Of a stretch of 64,000 bases of DNA, positions 10,840 to 25,000 are shown piece after piece (the first letter of the stretch is position 1; each line of letters starts with the position of its first letter). This stretch comes from Luidia sarsii (taxonomy: Eukaryota; Echinodermata; Asteroidea; Paxillosida; Luidiidae). A program made the translations under genes and the position numbers. The stretch spans positions 19,379,361 through 19,443,360 of the forward strand of contig OX465112.1 in NCBI GenBank assembly GCA_949987565.1, in the 5' to 3' direction. The notes under the pieces were generated by a model. It worked only from the letters and a program-made list of their open reading frames with translations. It was not told where the DNA came from and made no database searches.

Positions 10840-12827
10840 AGAATTATGTTTATAAAACTGAGGGCGCTGAAGTGATTTTTTTTCCAAAAGTCGTTTTTAA
10901 AACGACCGTTGGATGTTCATTCAAAATTACACTTTTCATGAAAATGGCAGCACTCCAAACGCTAAAAGTTCACAGCATGTCTGATACTGGTATTTACTTC
11001 CACTTGAGTAAGTTACTTGAACCAAATTCAGGTTCAGGTCAGGTCAAAATTTGGATTGGTGCAAATGCTGCTGACAATCAGTACCAGCAATTCTGGGTAC
11101 TTTTGACTGATCACCAAGGCGCCCCATGGCTCTGACTGCCGTACAAACTCCAATATCAGCGGAAACATTGTGAACATTGTATCCGTAAAAAAGTCATTCG
11201 ACAAAAATAATTCGGAGAAGCCACGCCCCCGTGGAAGTTCTCCTCTGCGACGTTTATGGTATACACGTACACTGTTAGTGTACGTTTTTCAAGAGAACCG
11301 ATTTACGGAGTAAATATTGACAAATTCGTTGACATGCCTGCAAGATTCGTTGTTGAAGATGCAGCAATGGAATACACGTGTATTTATTTTCTGATTTGTG
11401 AATAAGCCGCATTTGGACGTCAAAAATCACGCTGACACGACCGAAATAATACCAATGCCGTCAGGGCGTGCATGTATAGTGTCGAGGCTAGCTTTCACGG
11501 TAACCGAAATTGGGAGATCGTGTTTGGTTTGGCAACGCGTTCCCTGTCGGTTGCCATCGGAAAACTATTTTCACAACTCTACCCTTTAATTGGTATAGAC
11601 TGAGAGTTGATCGGATTCCGAAGAAAGAGCTTGTGGGAAAAAAAACAGCAACTTGTTCACATTTTCTCGCGGAGAAAAAAGACAGGCGCCGCGCTGAAAA
11701 AAGCGCATTAAGCACTGAACGCGTCAGGGAACTACGACGACCTTCGAGGGGGAGATAGAAACAAATCTACGTTCATCCCATGACGTAGACAATAGTTGTT
11801 ACTGTTTAGGCTAGTATGGGCATCAGTGATCGTAATTAAATGCCATGAAAATAATTCCTCGAGATGAGAAAACAAAAGTTAATGACTGACGTAAACTGGA
11901 AATAGTAACATATAACTTACTCAGAAATCTGTGAGTAATAACCATTGTCCATTGTACAATTGTATTCGTCTCGAAAATCGTCAAAAGCAAACCCTTTTCG
12001 TCCCTATTTGTGCATATTGATCCCAATACTTGGCAAGTACAACTATTAAACCAAACGTTTGTCGGTCCTCTATGCATCCAATCTACTAAGTAAAATCTAA
12101 AACCGAGATTTGTGACTTTCAGGGTGTATAGATTCAAATCATATTATAACTACAAATGACTGTACTTTTGGCAATTTCGTGTTTTTATTTGCCTACATGT
12201 TACGAAACAAACCGACACAGGCAGTCAATCTAAATAATTTGCGATTTCTTTACCTAAAATTAGATTTGATTTATCCTCGTCGCCAATGTTGTATTCGTGC
12301 TGAATCTGAGGACACAGGGAGATGAAGAGGACATGACTCACTGTACTATAGTGTAGCAGCTACGGACACGCATGAATTCTTTATTTAATACGCAACTCAC
12401 TACAGTACTAATATCGCTCACGCATTTAGCAAGAAGTCAAATTCTGTTGCCTTTCATTTCAATCTAAATTATCTAAGAGTGTAACACGTGACCTGATTTG
12501 TAGCGATTGAAGATTAGGACAGATTTTGCCAAATATGAGTCAAGTTTGATCACAGCATCATTAGTATGCTTTTTCCTCCTGATTTCGGGAGCCAGTTTAT
12601 GTCCGGAGCAATGCAACCAGTATGTGGTATATGGTTAGTGTTGCAGCTTTGGAGATATTGCACATCAATATCCCTATCTGCATTTGTTGGTGTTAGATGA
12701 AGTTCCTTTTGTCACTTCACTTCAAATGTTCATAGGCGGGTTTTTGTGATGATGCACATGATTATTCATAAAGCCACCATATCGATCATTATATTAGTCA
12801 TACCTCACTATATTTTTTTCTCTGCAG
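10840..12827. other. Intergenic, no gene recognised
   Basis: No recognisable coding exon or terminal-repeat element. A short segment at about 12560-12650 could be exon-like before GTTAGT, but I cannot support it. Confidence 0.4.
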
Positions 12828-12935
12828 GTCTGTCTCAATGTCCTGGATGTAGGACATACCCACCACCAGGACATGAATCACACGCGTTCATGCCTTTGCC
12901 AGCAGAATCAGACAGAGTCATGTTTCCACTTCCAG
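12828..12935 (+). other. Possible 108-bp internal exon, unidentified
   Basis: A strong acceptor (TATTTTTTTCTCTGCAG, ending at 12827) and a donor (CCAG/GTTTGT at 12935/12936) bracket exactly 36 codons. Two plus frames are open across it. One reads as a Pro-rich CPGCRTYPPPGHESHAF-type peptide and the other is His/Cys-rich. I recognise neither. It lies just beyond the 3' end of SULT gene A on the opposite strand, and no partner exon could be assigned. Confidence 0.3.
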
Positions 12936-13087
12936 GTTTGTCAATCGTGTTGCCACTCAAAATTATAATGATCGGCATGTAGAAAAGGATTTTCGTTTAT
13001 CCCCCCAATCTCCACGTAACAGTCTACACTAACGTGATGATTTGTCGCCTGGGCAAATACAGACGGCCACGGATAACGGATGTCGTT

Positions 13088-16000
13088 TCACAGTTCAAAG
13101 TCGAACTCCAGACCCGTGCCTTGCATTTTCAGAGCGTAGATCTCGTCGAAGAGGGCGCTCTGCGACACCGTGAAAGCGTCCTTCCAGTTGCCGACTTTGC
13201 CTGTCGGAAACAAGTCAACGTTGGTATTTAGACAACTGGGGAAAAAGTCAAGCACCGTTTACACCTTTCTTTCCACCCACAGTGCATGGGAAACTTACCA
13301 CTGAAAACGATATAATGCGGAAAAACAACGACAGTGTGTTGTTTGTAAACACCCTCAGGTTGACGGGCTGTAGTTACATGTAATAAGCAACACCTAATGT
13401 ATCACTAAGCGATAAATATGCATCGCCACTTGAACGAAACTGTGACCAATCGATAATTTAACACAAATCGACCATATTGTAATACGCAAAAATGTTGCAA
13501 ACTGCTCACTGACTGAAATGACCAAAAAGCGAATAATTTATCAACAATTAGGAGGGCCATTCTGCCTTTGAGAAAGGTCCTGCCCGTATTGAAGCGTCAG
13601 CCCCTCCTAATATCTGACCCATGTTGTAGTACATTTTGTTTTCCAATGAAGTTACCAGTGGATAGTTTGCGCAACGCTGGTCTCTACGCTGGTTTGACAT
13701 GAAAGCCAACAGCTTCCCTGTAAACGCACTGAAGCCAACGATATTCAAAGGGATGATAATTGGGACACTAGAGGGCGCACTCAAAGTCACCTTTTCTGAG
13801 GTAGGGTGTGACTCCCATGGCGTGCGTCATCTTTTTGCCTTCCTCTCCCAGCTCGTCGTCCAGCGTCTGATAGGTCTTCTGCATCCCGGCAAAGGTCACC
13901 CGCTCCACGATGCGATCGATGACGTCATCGGACAGCTCCTTGCCCACGTGACGGGCCAGTTTCACGATGGACCCCCTCAAGTCCTGAACACGAAAAGAAA
14001 CGGTAAGAAAAGAGTGTTTGTTTTACCCTGAACGGCAGTGGTCAAGTCACGTTAGTAGAAATACACAGTGATGTTGCAAACCATTCGTTATAGGCGAATA
14101 GATGTGCAATGCCCGTGCATGAGCTGAGCTTCATGCCTTTTGGGCTAGGGTTCGCTATAGCACATTATTAAACAACAAAAACCTGCTTACTGGGCGCGAA
14201 TCTAGTGCCTTGTGGAGACCTAAGATGACGACAATAGGCTGAATAGGTCTTCACAGGGAAATTGCAAAGGTGTACAGGTCTCCACAAGGTTTTCACGAAA
14301 CTGATATTTTAAAACAACTCAAAAAAAGTGAAATTTATGATGGGTATGAATTCGTCGCAAATTGAAGTGTTATATATAAAGGACATACGGTCCAAATTTC
14401 TACCCAGGAAAGTGAATGTGGTTGAAATGGGAGCATTTTTAAAACATCGTTTCTCACTCGGTTGTATAGTGCACGAGAACAAAGCAATGTCTCCACAAGG
14501 ATACAACAGTCGGTGTGTATTTTTTTCAAACTACTTTTGTTTGTGTAACCAGGCACCTAGGAGGCACTTTCTTGGCGCTTCCTAGGCCTTGGCAGAGGGG
14601 GAAATTTGAGAGAAAATTTGATTTCCAATATGTATCGAATTCACTTTCATATTCTATATGTACAATAGTGGTGTTTCGATAATTCAGACAAACCACTGAT
14701 TAATCAATGAATGGGCATGGGAGACGGACTGACAAGTTCGATTTAAACTGCTTACTGAATGGAATGATCGAAAATATGAGCATTTAAGAGGGCCCGATTT
14801 GATTCAAATTTAGAATGATCTTTCCTCGTTCTTTTGTTATTCTCAATCGTCCAATCAACCTTCAGTGTGCCGCTGCAAATCTCTTGTTTAGATCTTTTTT
14901 AGAGGCAGAATGATTCTGCCTGTAATTTACCTTTAGCATAGCTGCGAACCATTCCTATTTTGGAGGAATCATTCCTCTTTTGGGGGGTAAAAATGTATCA
15001 CATTTGCTCTAGACAACAGATTCTGATTTTTGGCTTGGAAATACACATGACTGTATTCCTTAACATTTAGTGGGCCTGACGTTTCGATCCTAGCAGGACC
15101 TTTCTCAAAGGCAGAGTGAAAAGGACAACACAGAAGGAAGGGGGAAGAGAGTGAATAGGACACGGTACATGTACACGGTACATGTACATGTATCTGTGTT
15201 GTCCTTGTCACTCTGCCTTTGAGAAAGGTCCTGCTAGGATCGAAACGTCAGGCCCACTAAATTTTAAGATTTGCATTTTGGTTATTTTAATCAGTAAGCA
15301 GTTTGCAACATTTTTGTATAAATTATCACCTTATGACTGTATTCCTATGTAGTTTTCTCTGTGGTTGCTCTTTGTTAGCAGAAGTATTCCTAATTCCCAT
15401 TAATATAGGTTAGCAGCTATGCCTTTAGTCAGGTTTGAAAATGATGTCACCTTGGGAATGTACATAATCACGATTGGATTTCAAATTGGCTATCGGAAGA
15501 AGAAAGCTCTGTACATTGCACTGCCTTTAAGACGACTTGAAGAAAGACTAGATCCCGCGCGCTGTGGAGGAATGTCGAGTTGAATGGGCCGTGCGCCCGG
15601 TATTGATATTATTCATGCATATTCATGACGGAGCAGCCAATGAATGGCTTGGCGCCATCTGTGGAATGCTTTGACCGCTGTTTGTGAGCACGCAACGCTG
15701 GGCCTATCCACCCATATCACTAGACCACCGTCAGTCTCAGATCATGTGAGAAACTGCATTTTGATTGTCTTAATAACGCTAGTCTTTTCAACTTTTTCAG
15801 CCTTTTGATAAATGTTCCTGTTTGTTTTTCAAAACGTCAGACCCTCTAGCAATCGCTACACAAATGTATATCATTGGTCATTCAAGACAGTAATTCGTTT
15901 ATTTCTTTGTAACTCTCTTTGCAACTAACGAAACAAAAATCATTCACTGGACTTCCCGCTTGAAAACAGTAGTCGAACGTTGCTAAGTCATAGTTTGCTT

Positions 16001-19000
16001 ACATTGAATACTGTACTGCGGTTATGACCGCGGTGAAAATGTGAATTTGCTCACATCAGGTTAAAGTAAGATGAAAAGAAGTTGTGTTATCTGATTGTAA
16101 ATATATTCCCTCAAGGCTTCTTATCACAGTTCAAAAACTGCTTAATATTTCTTTCCCTTTTTCCAAATTAAGAATATACCTAGCATCTTTCTCTAAATGT
16201 AAACAAAAATGCACAAGGGTTGCAAGGGAATTTGGAAACTGATGTTCGTTGTTGCAAATGTTGCAGTTCTGTTCAATCAAAAACCGTATGAATACTTTGA
16301 GGGAGACCGGGAAGGACATTATAATTCGATTTATTTTGATGTGTTGGATGCGTTAAAAAGAAATGTTACCTTAACCACTTCATACTGATTCAAGAGGTTT
16401 CATTTGCGCTCTTTAGGGTTAAGAGGTCGACAAAATCTTTAAAGGTGCTATATACGTTATTCACAGAATATGAAGACAAGGTATATATTGGTGCAGTAAT
16501 TCATGCTGTGTTTGAATGATTTAACTATGCTCTATTCTGGTTTTAATGACATTTCATAGATGGTCAGTGGATGGTGAGATTGAAATAATATTCCTCTGTA
16601 CAGTAAATGAACATGTTTCCTGTGTCATTCGTTTGTTTCAAGTACGTTAATAACTTATAGGCCCTATATATATTTTATTTACAATGTCACTTTTAGACCA
16701 CCATAATCCACTTCTCTATAGTTGAATTAATCAATTTCACTTTAGAAATCACGATGGTCAATTTTGTATTTGAAACTTAATTCCCACTGGTTTGTAGTTG
16801 ACATACTGCAGATAGCGGTTTTTGTACTTATATAATTATATATTATATTGTATATATTGTTTGTACTTATACATTTTCTTTTAACTTTCAATACGATGCT
16901 TTATATATTAGTTCCAAGTTTTTTAAGTAAGAAGGACGTGTTGGTGTAGCGGATACACTCTCTGAATTCTAACTTGGTGACCCGAGTTCGAGTCCTGGCG
17001 ATGTCAGGGCCCTTGTTCGAGTTAAAAATTTAATATATAAGGGCTTTTATTTATTTTTTCGACATCTAACCTGTTTTGGAAAAGGGTAAAATTTCATTTT
17101 ATTTTATCTAGTGGGGTAGAGGGTACGCCACAGGTTTGTGGGGAGGAGGGGGTTTGTGGGGAGGAGGGGGTTTGTGGGGTGGAGGGGGTTTGTGGGGAGG
17201 AGGGGGTTTGTGGGGTGGAGGGGGTTTGTGGGGAGGAGGGGGTTTGTGGGGAGGAGGGGGTTTGTGGGGAGGAGGGGGTTTGTGGGGAGGAGGGGGTTTG
17301 TGGGGTGGGGGGGGTTTGTGGGGTGGAGGGGGTTTGTGGGGAGGAGGGGGTTTGTGGGGTGGAGGGGGTTTGTGGGGTGGAGGGGGTTTGTGGGGAGGAG
17401 GGGGTTTGTGGGGTGGAGGGGGTTTGTGGGGAGGAGGGGGTTTGTGGGGAGGAGGGGGTTTGTGGGGAGGAGGGGGTTTGTGGGGAGGAGGGGGTTTGTG
17501 GGGTGGAGGGGGTTTGTGGGGTGGAGGGGGTTTGTGGGGAGGAGGGGGTTTGTGGGGTGGAGGGGGTTTGTGGGGTGGAGGGGGTTTGTGGGGTGGAGGG
17601 GGTTTGTGGGGAGGAGGGGGTTTGTGGGGTGGAGGGGGTTTGTGGGGTGGAGGGGGTTTGTGGGGAGGAGGGGGTTTGTGGGGTGGAGGGGGTTTGTGGG
17701 GAGGAGGGGGTTTGTGGGGAGGAGGGGGTTTGTGGGGAGGAGGGGGTTTGTGGGGTGGAGGGGGTTTGTGGGGAGGAGGGGGTTTGTGGGGTGGAGGGGG
17801 TTTGTGGGGAGGAGGGGGTTTGTGGGGAGGAGGGGGTTTGTGGGGAGGAGGGGGTTTGTGGGGAGGAGGGGGTTTGTGGGGAGGAGGGGGTTTGTGGGGA
17901 GGAGGGGGTTTGTGGGGTGGAGGGGGTTTGTGGGGAGGAGGGGGTTTGTGGGGAGGAGGGGGTTTGTGGGGAGGAGGGGGTTTGTGGGGTGGAGGGGGTT
18001 TGTGGGGTGGAGGGGGTTTGTGGGGAGGAGGGGGTTTGTGGGGAGGAGGGGGTTTGTGGGGAGGAGGGGGTTTGTGGGGAGGAGGGGGTTTGTGGGGAGG
18101 AGGGGGTTTGTGGGGTGGAGGGGGTTTGTGGGGTGGAGGGGGTTTGTGGGGAGGAGGGGGTTTGTGGGGAGGAGGGGGTTTGTGGGGAGGAGGGGGTTTG
18201 TGGGGAGGAGGGGGTTTGTGGGGTGGAGGGGGTTTGTGGGGAGGAGGGGGTTTGTGGGGAGGAGGGGGTTTGTGGGGAGGAGGGGGTTTGTGGGGAGGAG
18301 GGGGTTTGTGGGGAGGAGGGGGTTTGTGGGGTGGAGGGGGTTTGTGGGGAGGAGGGGGTTTGTGGGGAGGAGGGGGTTTGTGGGGAGGAGGGGGTTTGTG
18401 GGGTGGAGGGGGTTTGTGGGGAGGAGGGGGTTTGTGGGGAGGAGGGGGTTTGTGGGGTGGAGGGGGTTTGTGGGGAGGAGGGGGTTTGTGGGGAGGAGGG
18501 GGTTTGTGGGGTGGAGGGGGTTTGTGGGGTGGAGGGGGTTTGTGGGGAGGAGGGGGTTTGTGGGGAGGAGGGGGTTTGTGGGGTGGAGGGGGTTTGTGGG
18601 GTGGAGGGGGTTTGTGGGGTGGAGGGGGTTTGTGGGGAGGAGGGGGTTTGTGGGGAGGAGGGGGTTTGTGGGGTGGAGGGGGTTTGTGGGGTGGAGGGGG
18701 TTTGTGGGGAGGAGGGGGTTTGTGGGGAGGAGGGGGTTTGTGGGGAGGAGGGGGTTTGTGGGGAGGAGGGGGTTTGTGGGGAGGAGGGGGTTTGTGGGGA
18801 GGAGGGGGTTTGTGGGGTGGAGGGGGTTTGTGGGGAGGAGGGGGTTTGTGGGGAGGAGGGGGTTTGTGGGGAGGAGGGGGTTTGTGGGGAGGAGGGGGTT
18901 TGTGGGGAGGAGGGGGTTTGTGGGGAGGAGGGGGTTTGTGGGGAGGAGGGGGTTTGTGGGGAGGAGGGGGTTTGTGGGGTGGAGGGGGTTTGTGGGGAGG

Positions 19001-22000
19001 AGGGGGTTTGTGGGGTGGAGGGGGTTTGTGGGGTGGAGGGGGTTTGTGGGGAGGAGGGGGTTTGTGGGGTGGAGGGGGTTTGTGGGGAGGAGGGGGTTTG
19101 TGGGGAGGAGGGGGTTTGTGGGGTGGAGGGGGTTTGTGGGGTGGAGGGGGTTTGTGGGGTGGAGGGGGTTTGTGGGGAGGAGGGGGTTTGTGGGGAGGAG
19201 GGGGTTTGTGGGGTGGAGGGGGTTTGTGGGGTGGAGGGGGTTTGTGGGGTGGAGGGGGTTTGTGGGGAGGAGGGGGTTTGTGGGGAGGAGGGGGTTTGTG
19301 GGGTGGAGGGGGTTTGTGGGGTGGAGGGGGTTTGTGGGGTGGAGGGGGTTTGTGGGGTGGAGGGGGTTTGTGGGGAGGAGGGGGTTTGTGGGGAGGACAG
19401 AAGGAACTGGGGAGGACCTGCATCCACCCGGGATCGAACCCTCGGCCTTGCGCATCCCAGACGAGCCACTGTACCTCTAGCCTCATGAGTCCCCCCACCC
19501 ACCCCTAAAATTCCTATATATTTAAACCTTCGGTTACCTTAATAGAATTAAAAAACAAGAAATTCAAGACTCTGCTTCCCTGGGGATCGAACCTGCAACC
19601 TTGAGGTTACAGAGCCTGGCACATCACGACACGCCATGAGCACCAGTTGATTTTTCGCTCAAATTTTAGATACTTAAAGGTTGGGTTTGTACTTAGTAAT
19701 TTGAAGAAGAAAATGTACTGTTGCATCCCTGGGGATCGAACCTGCAACCTTGAGGTTACAGAGCCTGAGACATCACGACACGCCATGCGCACCAGTTGAT
19801 TTTTCGCTCAAATTTTAGATACTTAAAGGTTGGGTTTGTACTTAGTAATTTGAAGAAGAAAATGTACTGTTGCATCCCTGGGGATCGAACCTGCAACCTT
19901 GAGGTTACAGAGCCTGAGACATCACGACACGCCATGCGCACCAGTTGAATTTTGGTCGAAATTTCAGATACTTATAGGTTGGGTTTGTACTTGGTAATTT
20001 GAAGAAGAAAAATGTGCTGTTACATCCCTGGGGATCGAACGTGCAACCTTGAGGTTACAGACCCTGGGACACCCACGACACGCCATGCGCACCAGTTGAA
20101 TTTTGGTCAAAATTTCAGATACTTATAGGTTGGGTTTGTACTTGGTAATTTGAAGAAGAAAAAATGTGCTGTTACATCCCTGGGGATCGAACCTGCAACC
20201 TTGAGGTTACAGAGCCTGGGACACCCACGACACGCCATGCGCACCAGTTGAAATTTGGTCGAAATTTCAGATACTTATAGGTTGGGTTTGTACTTTTTAA
20301 TTTGAAGAAGACAAATGTACTGTTTTTAATCGTTTACACACATTTTCACATACCACAGGCAAAATGATTACAACAGGTTGGTTGTGACCGTGTAGCTTGT
20401 GGAGCCAATATACATTTCATTTTTGTTTTGGCAACACATAAAACCACAATAAATCAGATAAAATACCAACATAAATTACATACAATATAAGATACAAACA
20501 TGTCAAGGATAGCTTATTTTCATCAAGCTCGCTAGAATAGACATTATTATGTACAACAAACATGACCTTGACCATCACCATCACCATTTCGATCTTACCA
20601 ATGTTGTGTAGGGGCTTTAACGGGGAAAGTTGATGCACAAAACAACGCGGAAATGAATGGTCAAAAAAACGCACACTTTTACAACCAGAAGAGTCAAACG
20701 TGTATCATGTCTGCACAAACGTTGGAGCTGGATTAACGATCTTCAAACTGATATTTGAACATTGAAGATGTTATTAGCAGTTTTCGACTTATAATTTTTT
20801 GAAAATATGAACTTCCGTTTTCAACCGGAAGTAACAGTCAAATGAGGTCATGTTGTGCATGACATTAATATAGACAATCAGAAAAAGTTTCATGTTGTCA
20901 AAGAACTTTTTATGTTACGTTTCTGCTTCAAGAGGTATGCATTTTCTAATTATTAAACGTTTAAATATATTTAAAGTTACGACGTCATCCATGACGTCAT
21001 CATTCCCAAAAGATTCGGAAGAAAGGATTGCAAGGAAGAAAAATGCAATAAAAGAGGAATTTTTCGAGATCTCTCTTTCAAGAAACTTGCATATGATATC
21101 TATAAAGAAAATGTAATGTGGCATTCGCCTTTCTAAGCACAGATTGAGCAATGAACTCCCCAATTAGACCCTGATCAAGAGTATCACCCAAATATTACAC
21201 TGAATTTAAATTAAATTCTCACATCACAAAATACTTGTTTGTCCTTGTCACTCTGCCTTTGAGAAAGGTCCTGCTAAGATCGAAACGTCCGGCCCACTAA
21301 ATTTTAACATCGCAAAATACCATAACATTTTCGACCCGACTCAATTTAACCTTAGCCTCAAATTAGATAACTTCCGTTTTTTCCTAGATGTAACGAGAAT
21401 TCGACATAATTGATAAATACATTAAAAGTGTACTCTAAATCTTGTAAACTGATCTTCTACAAATGATCACACATGTACAGTTATCAGCACTAAAGTTCTT
21501 TGTCTTGAATTGAAAGCAGACAACTAGTTTCCAAAGGCATTAACATAATGAATGCTGAGGGTAAGTAAATAAAAAAAAAATGTTGCAAACTGCTCACTTA
21601 CTAAAATGACTTGCAATACATTAATCTCAAAAGTTAGAGGGCCTGACGTTTCGATCCTAGCGGGACCTTTCTCAAAGGCAAAGTGACAAGGACATACACA
21701 CAGTCAGGGGAAGGAAAGCCCTGACACACATGACAGAGGAAGGACAAAAGGGAAGGGAGTGGGATGCAGAGGGGGAGTGGGATGGCTTAATGAATGGTCC
21801 TATGTGTAGTATTATTGGATAACAATGTCTTCATGCGTAGAGTCTTTGAGTGTGTTATAAGCATTATAATTAGGATAATGTTAGGCGCTCACAAATTATG
21901 TCTTTGATTTCATGGCAGTATTTTCAAAGTCAAATAACAGAAGAAAAAACATTAGAAGGCACCCATATTGAATTGAACTATAAACTATAAAGTAAAACTG

Positions 22001-25000
22001 AAAACTGTACATTGAAGTCTATTGCATCTTAGTTGTAGCCACTGAAATGCTTCATATAATTATTGGAAAAAACTTGGTTGAGGAATGGAAGAAAGACTAT
22101 GAGATTCAATCTCATTACCGGTATACAAATATCAAAACTTAAGGTTGCTTTTGAATAGAAGCATCCTGCTAGCATGTTTGAAATCTCAGAGTTGTTGGTA
22201 CAACTGCTTCCCAAGGGGAGCAAATTCTCTTAGAAGGTGCAAAGAAAGCAGGGGTTTTCCGAACGAGTCAAAAAAGGGCTTGTGACTCAAGCAACCATTT
22301 AGTCGGGTGCCTGGCTTCCTTGTTGTTTGACCAAGTGCTTGACATCATTTTGATCGCTGGAGGTGTCGGTGGTGTTACCAGTCTGCCATTGGTTGGCGCC
22401 GTATTCTTGGTGCAGTGGTTTCTAGGGAGTCTATCTCACAGGCAGCATTGGACAGGGGTACAAACATGCAACCCTCCGTTCTTAGCAAAGAAGTCTCACT
22501 GTCTTAATGATGAAACTGGTATGTCTCTAGTATGAAGACTTGCCCGAGACTCATCGAGGGACAGACAGTGAGCCTGTAAGGTCCTTTGTTCCTGATGGAG
22601 AGAATCTTCTTCTCCTGCTCCGGGCAGAACAAGACAAGGAGCAGCAGGGTCTTGCCTGAGCTGGTGAAGTCTATTCCGATCATGTCACGACCCGACAGCC
22701 TGGAGAAAAAGAGACAGAGATAGTGAGACAGAGATAGAGAGAAATGGCTCGAAAGAAGGAGAGAGAAACGGCAAGAGAGACAGGGAGAGAGATGGTAAGA
22801 GATAGAAAGAGAGTGAGATACAGATAGAGAAAGAGCAAGAGATAGAGAAAAAAGAGGGAGAGGGTGACAGGGAAATGACAGAGAAGGGGAGACAGTGCTG
22901 GGTGCAAAACGAACGAGGGACAGACAGAACGAGGAACAGAGCAAGAGCCAGAGGAATTAGGGACAGCGAGATAGAGAGAGACAGAGCAGCAGACAGAGAA
23001 ATGAGGGACAGACAGACAGGGAGAGAAAGAGCAGGAGCAAGAGGAATGAGGGACAGAGAGACTGGAAGAGACAAAGACAGAGAGAGACAGAGAGGGAGGA
23101 AGATAAAGATGGTGGGAGAGAGACAAGGGGAAAAACGAGAGAGAAACAGACAGATAGGCGAGATTGTGAAAAACATAAAGATGGAGGAAGGAAAAAGGAA
23201 GATGAGAAACAATGGTGAAACAGACACCGAGAGAGGGATGGGCCAGGTTGGCTAGAAGCTTGGTGTACCAATACATCGTGTGTATTCTAGGTAGCACCGT
23301 CGATTATATCTCACCTCAATTCAATTGTGACTAGTTATTCCCCTCAATCTGTGAGATCAGCCACTAATCTTCCTCACTGCCTTCAAGCAGCCTTCGTGTG
23401 ATGAGTGTCTGGCACTGGAAGTGGTACAGCCTGCATGTCAAGAGCAATGCTTTCCCCTTGACTTCATATTCCACCTTGATTTCTTCTTGCAAGTAGCGCT
23501 GATACATGCAAGTTCAATCTCAGGCCGATCACAGTGTCCTCTTTGGCAGCTCATTGCTGCACTCCTCAATGTTTGCATCTGAGAAAAAAAAGGAGAGATA
23601 AGTAGGGAGATTTTTTTCCAGAAGCAATTGATTCAATCATTTATTGCTGTATATCTCCAGGGATCACACCCCTGCTTTCATTTACAGTGGATCACACAAA
23701 GTGGATGCAGCGTTTTCAATTCAAGTCAAACAAACAAAGGAAAATCTGACTTGGAACTTTTGAACAAATTATAATAATTATTTGCAAAGAAAACTTAAAC
23801 TGGACAGTCAGGGATTCAAACCCGAGACATGTGGTTTTGCGTAACAGCACTCTTACCATCTGAGCAGTCAATAGTCAACTTCTGCCTATTCTTTACTGGT
23901 GTGTGGCACCAGTCAGTTGTATTAAACCATTGATAAATAATTACTCTAATAATAATTAATTTCCAGGGATTACACCCCTGCTTTAATTTTTTTCACAAAT
24001 AATGTTCAATGTAATGTCTAATGCCAATGTGGGTTTAGGACTCAGGCAGTGAGGCCAGAATATAGTGAAAGTAACTTCTGTAACTTCTGTAGTGTATCTA
24101 CTGTAGACTGTAGGCCTAGGTGAAATTCAAATTCCATACAGAAGTCAGAAGAGCTGAGTTCCACTGGAAGATGGAAACATTTGCATGCCTAGTAAGTAGT
24201 ACTACTACAGTGCTAGTTCAAACTACTTAGCCTAGGCCTAGCCCTGGGCCTGATGTAACCTACCTTATCTCAAGTTACTGACTGTCATACTGTATCCGTT
24301 CTGTTGTGACTTGTGTTGACACGCCGATGTTTTCCTCCGCTTTTCTGGCAATTTCAGCTTCAGCCGATTCTTAAATATGTTTCCTTCTACAGGCACATTT
24401 GAGAAATTTTGTCCAGCTCTTCTCGGAAAAAGACACAAATTTCTCCATTCGAAAGAGGCATTTGTGACGATAAATTCTTTTTTGGGCTCGTAAGTCCTAT
24501 CGCTGTCGTCGGACAAACTCCTGGCGGCCGCCATCTTTATGAACTAGCGGTGCCGACACTCTTACGTACGCTTTCCCCTATTGGTCTATTTTACGATGAC
24601 GTATCGCGCCATAAGAGCCTCAGTGAGTGGTCGTTGGGAAAATAATGACGTAGTCCTCCGCCTGACATGTTTTAGCGTTACAACGGAGAAAACTTCCTGA
24701 CCTTAGTACTAGTTCTACGGTGAAATGTGCGTAGATGCACGGTATTCGTCACGAAACTGCTTAGGCCTAATAATCGGCCATGCATTTTGGTCTATTCCCT
24801 GTCGAAATCTTCTTCTCTGCGTATGAGGCAAGCAGCAATTATAGAGGTCCTGTTGTCTCAAGTTGTTGTCAATCAGAAGAGTGAAACCAGTTACCAGGGC
24901 TCACCAACTAGCCAGAGGTCAACAACATGGATCCCGCCCTTCAGACAAGCACCGATTAGACATCATTTCCAACCATAGTGCATGGGATACCGGTAAACCT

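Noticed and set aside
16932..17010. tRNA gene
   Set aside because: A and B boxes are present but the acceptor, anticodon and T stems do not pair properly; it fits a SINE head.
17094..19508. Six overlapping open frames of about 770-800 codons (Ser/Pro/Thr/Gln, Pro/His/Lys, Gly/Trp repeats)
   Set aside because: All six frames are open because the unit is 18 bp with no stop; the array is a minisatellite flanked by SINE sequence, with no promoter or splice evidence.
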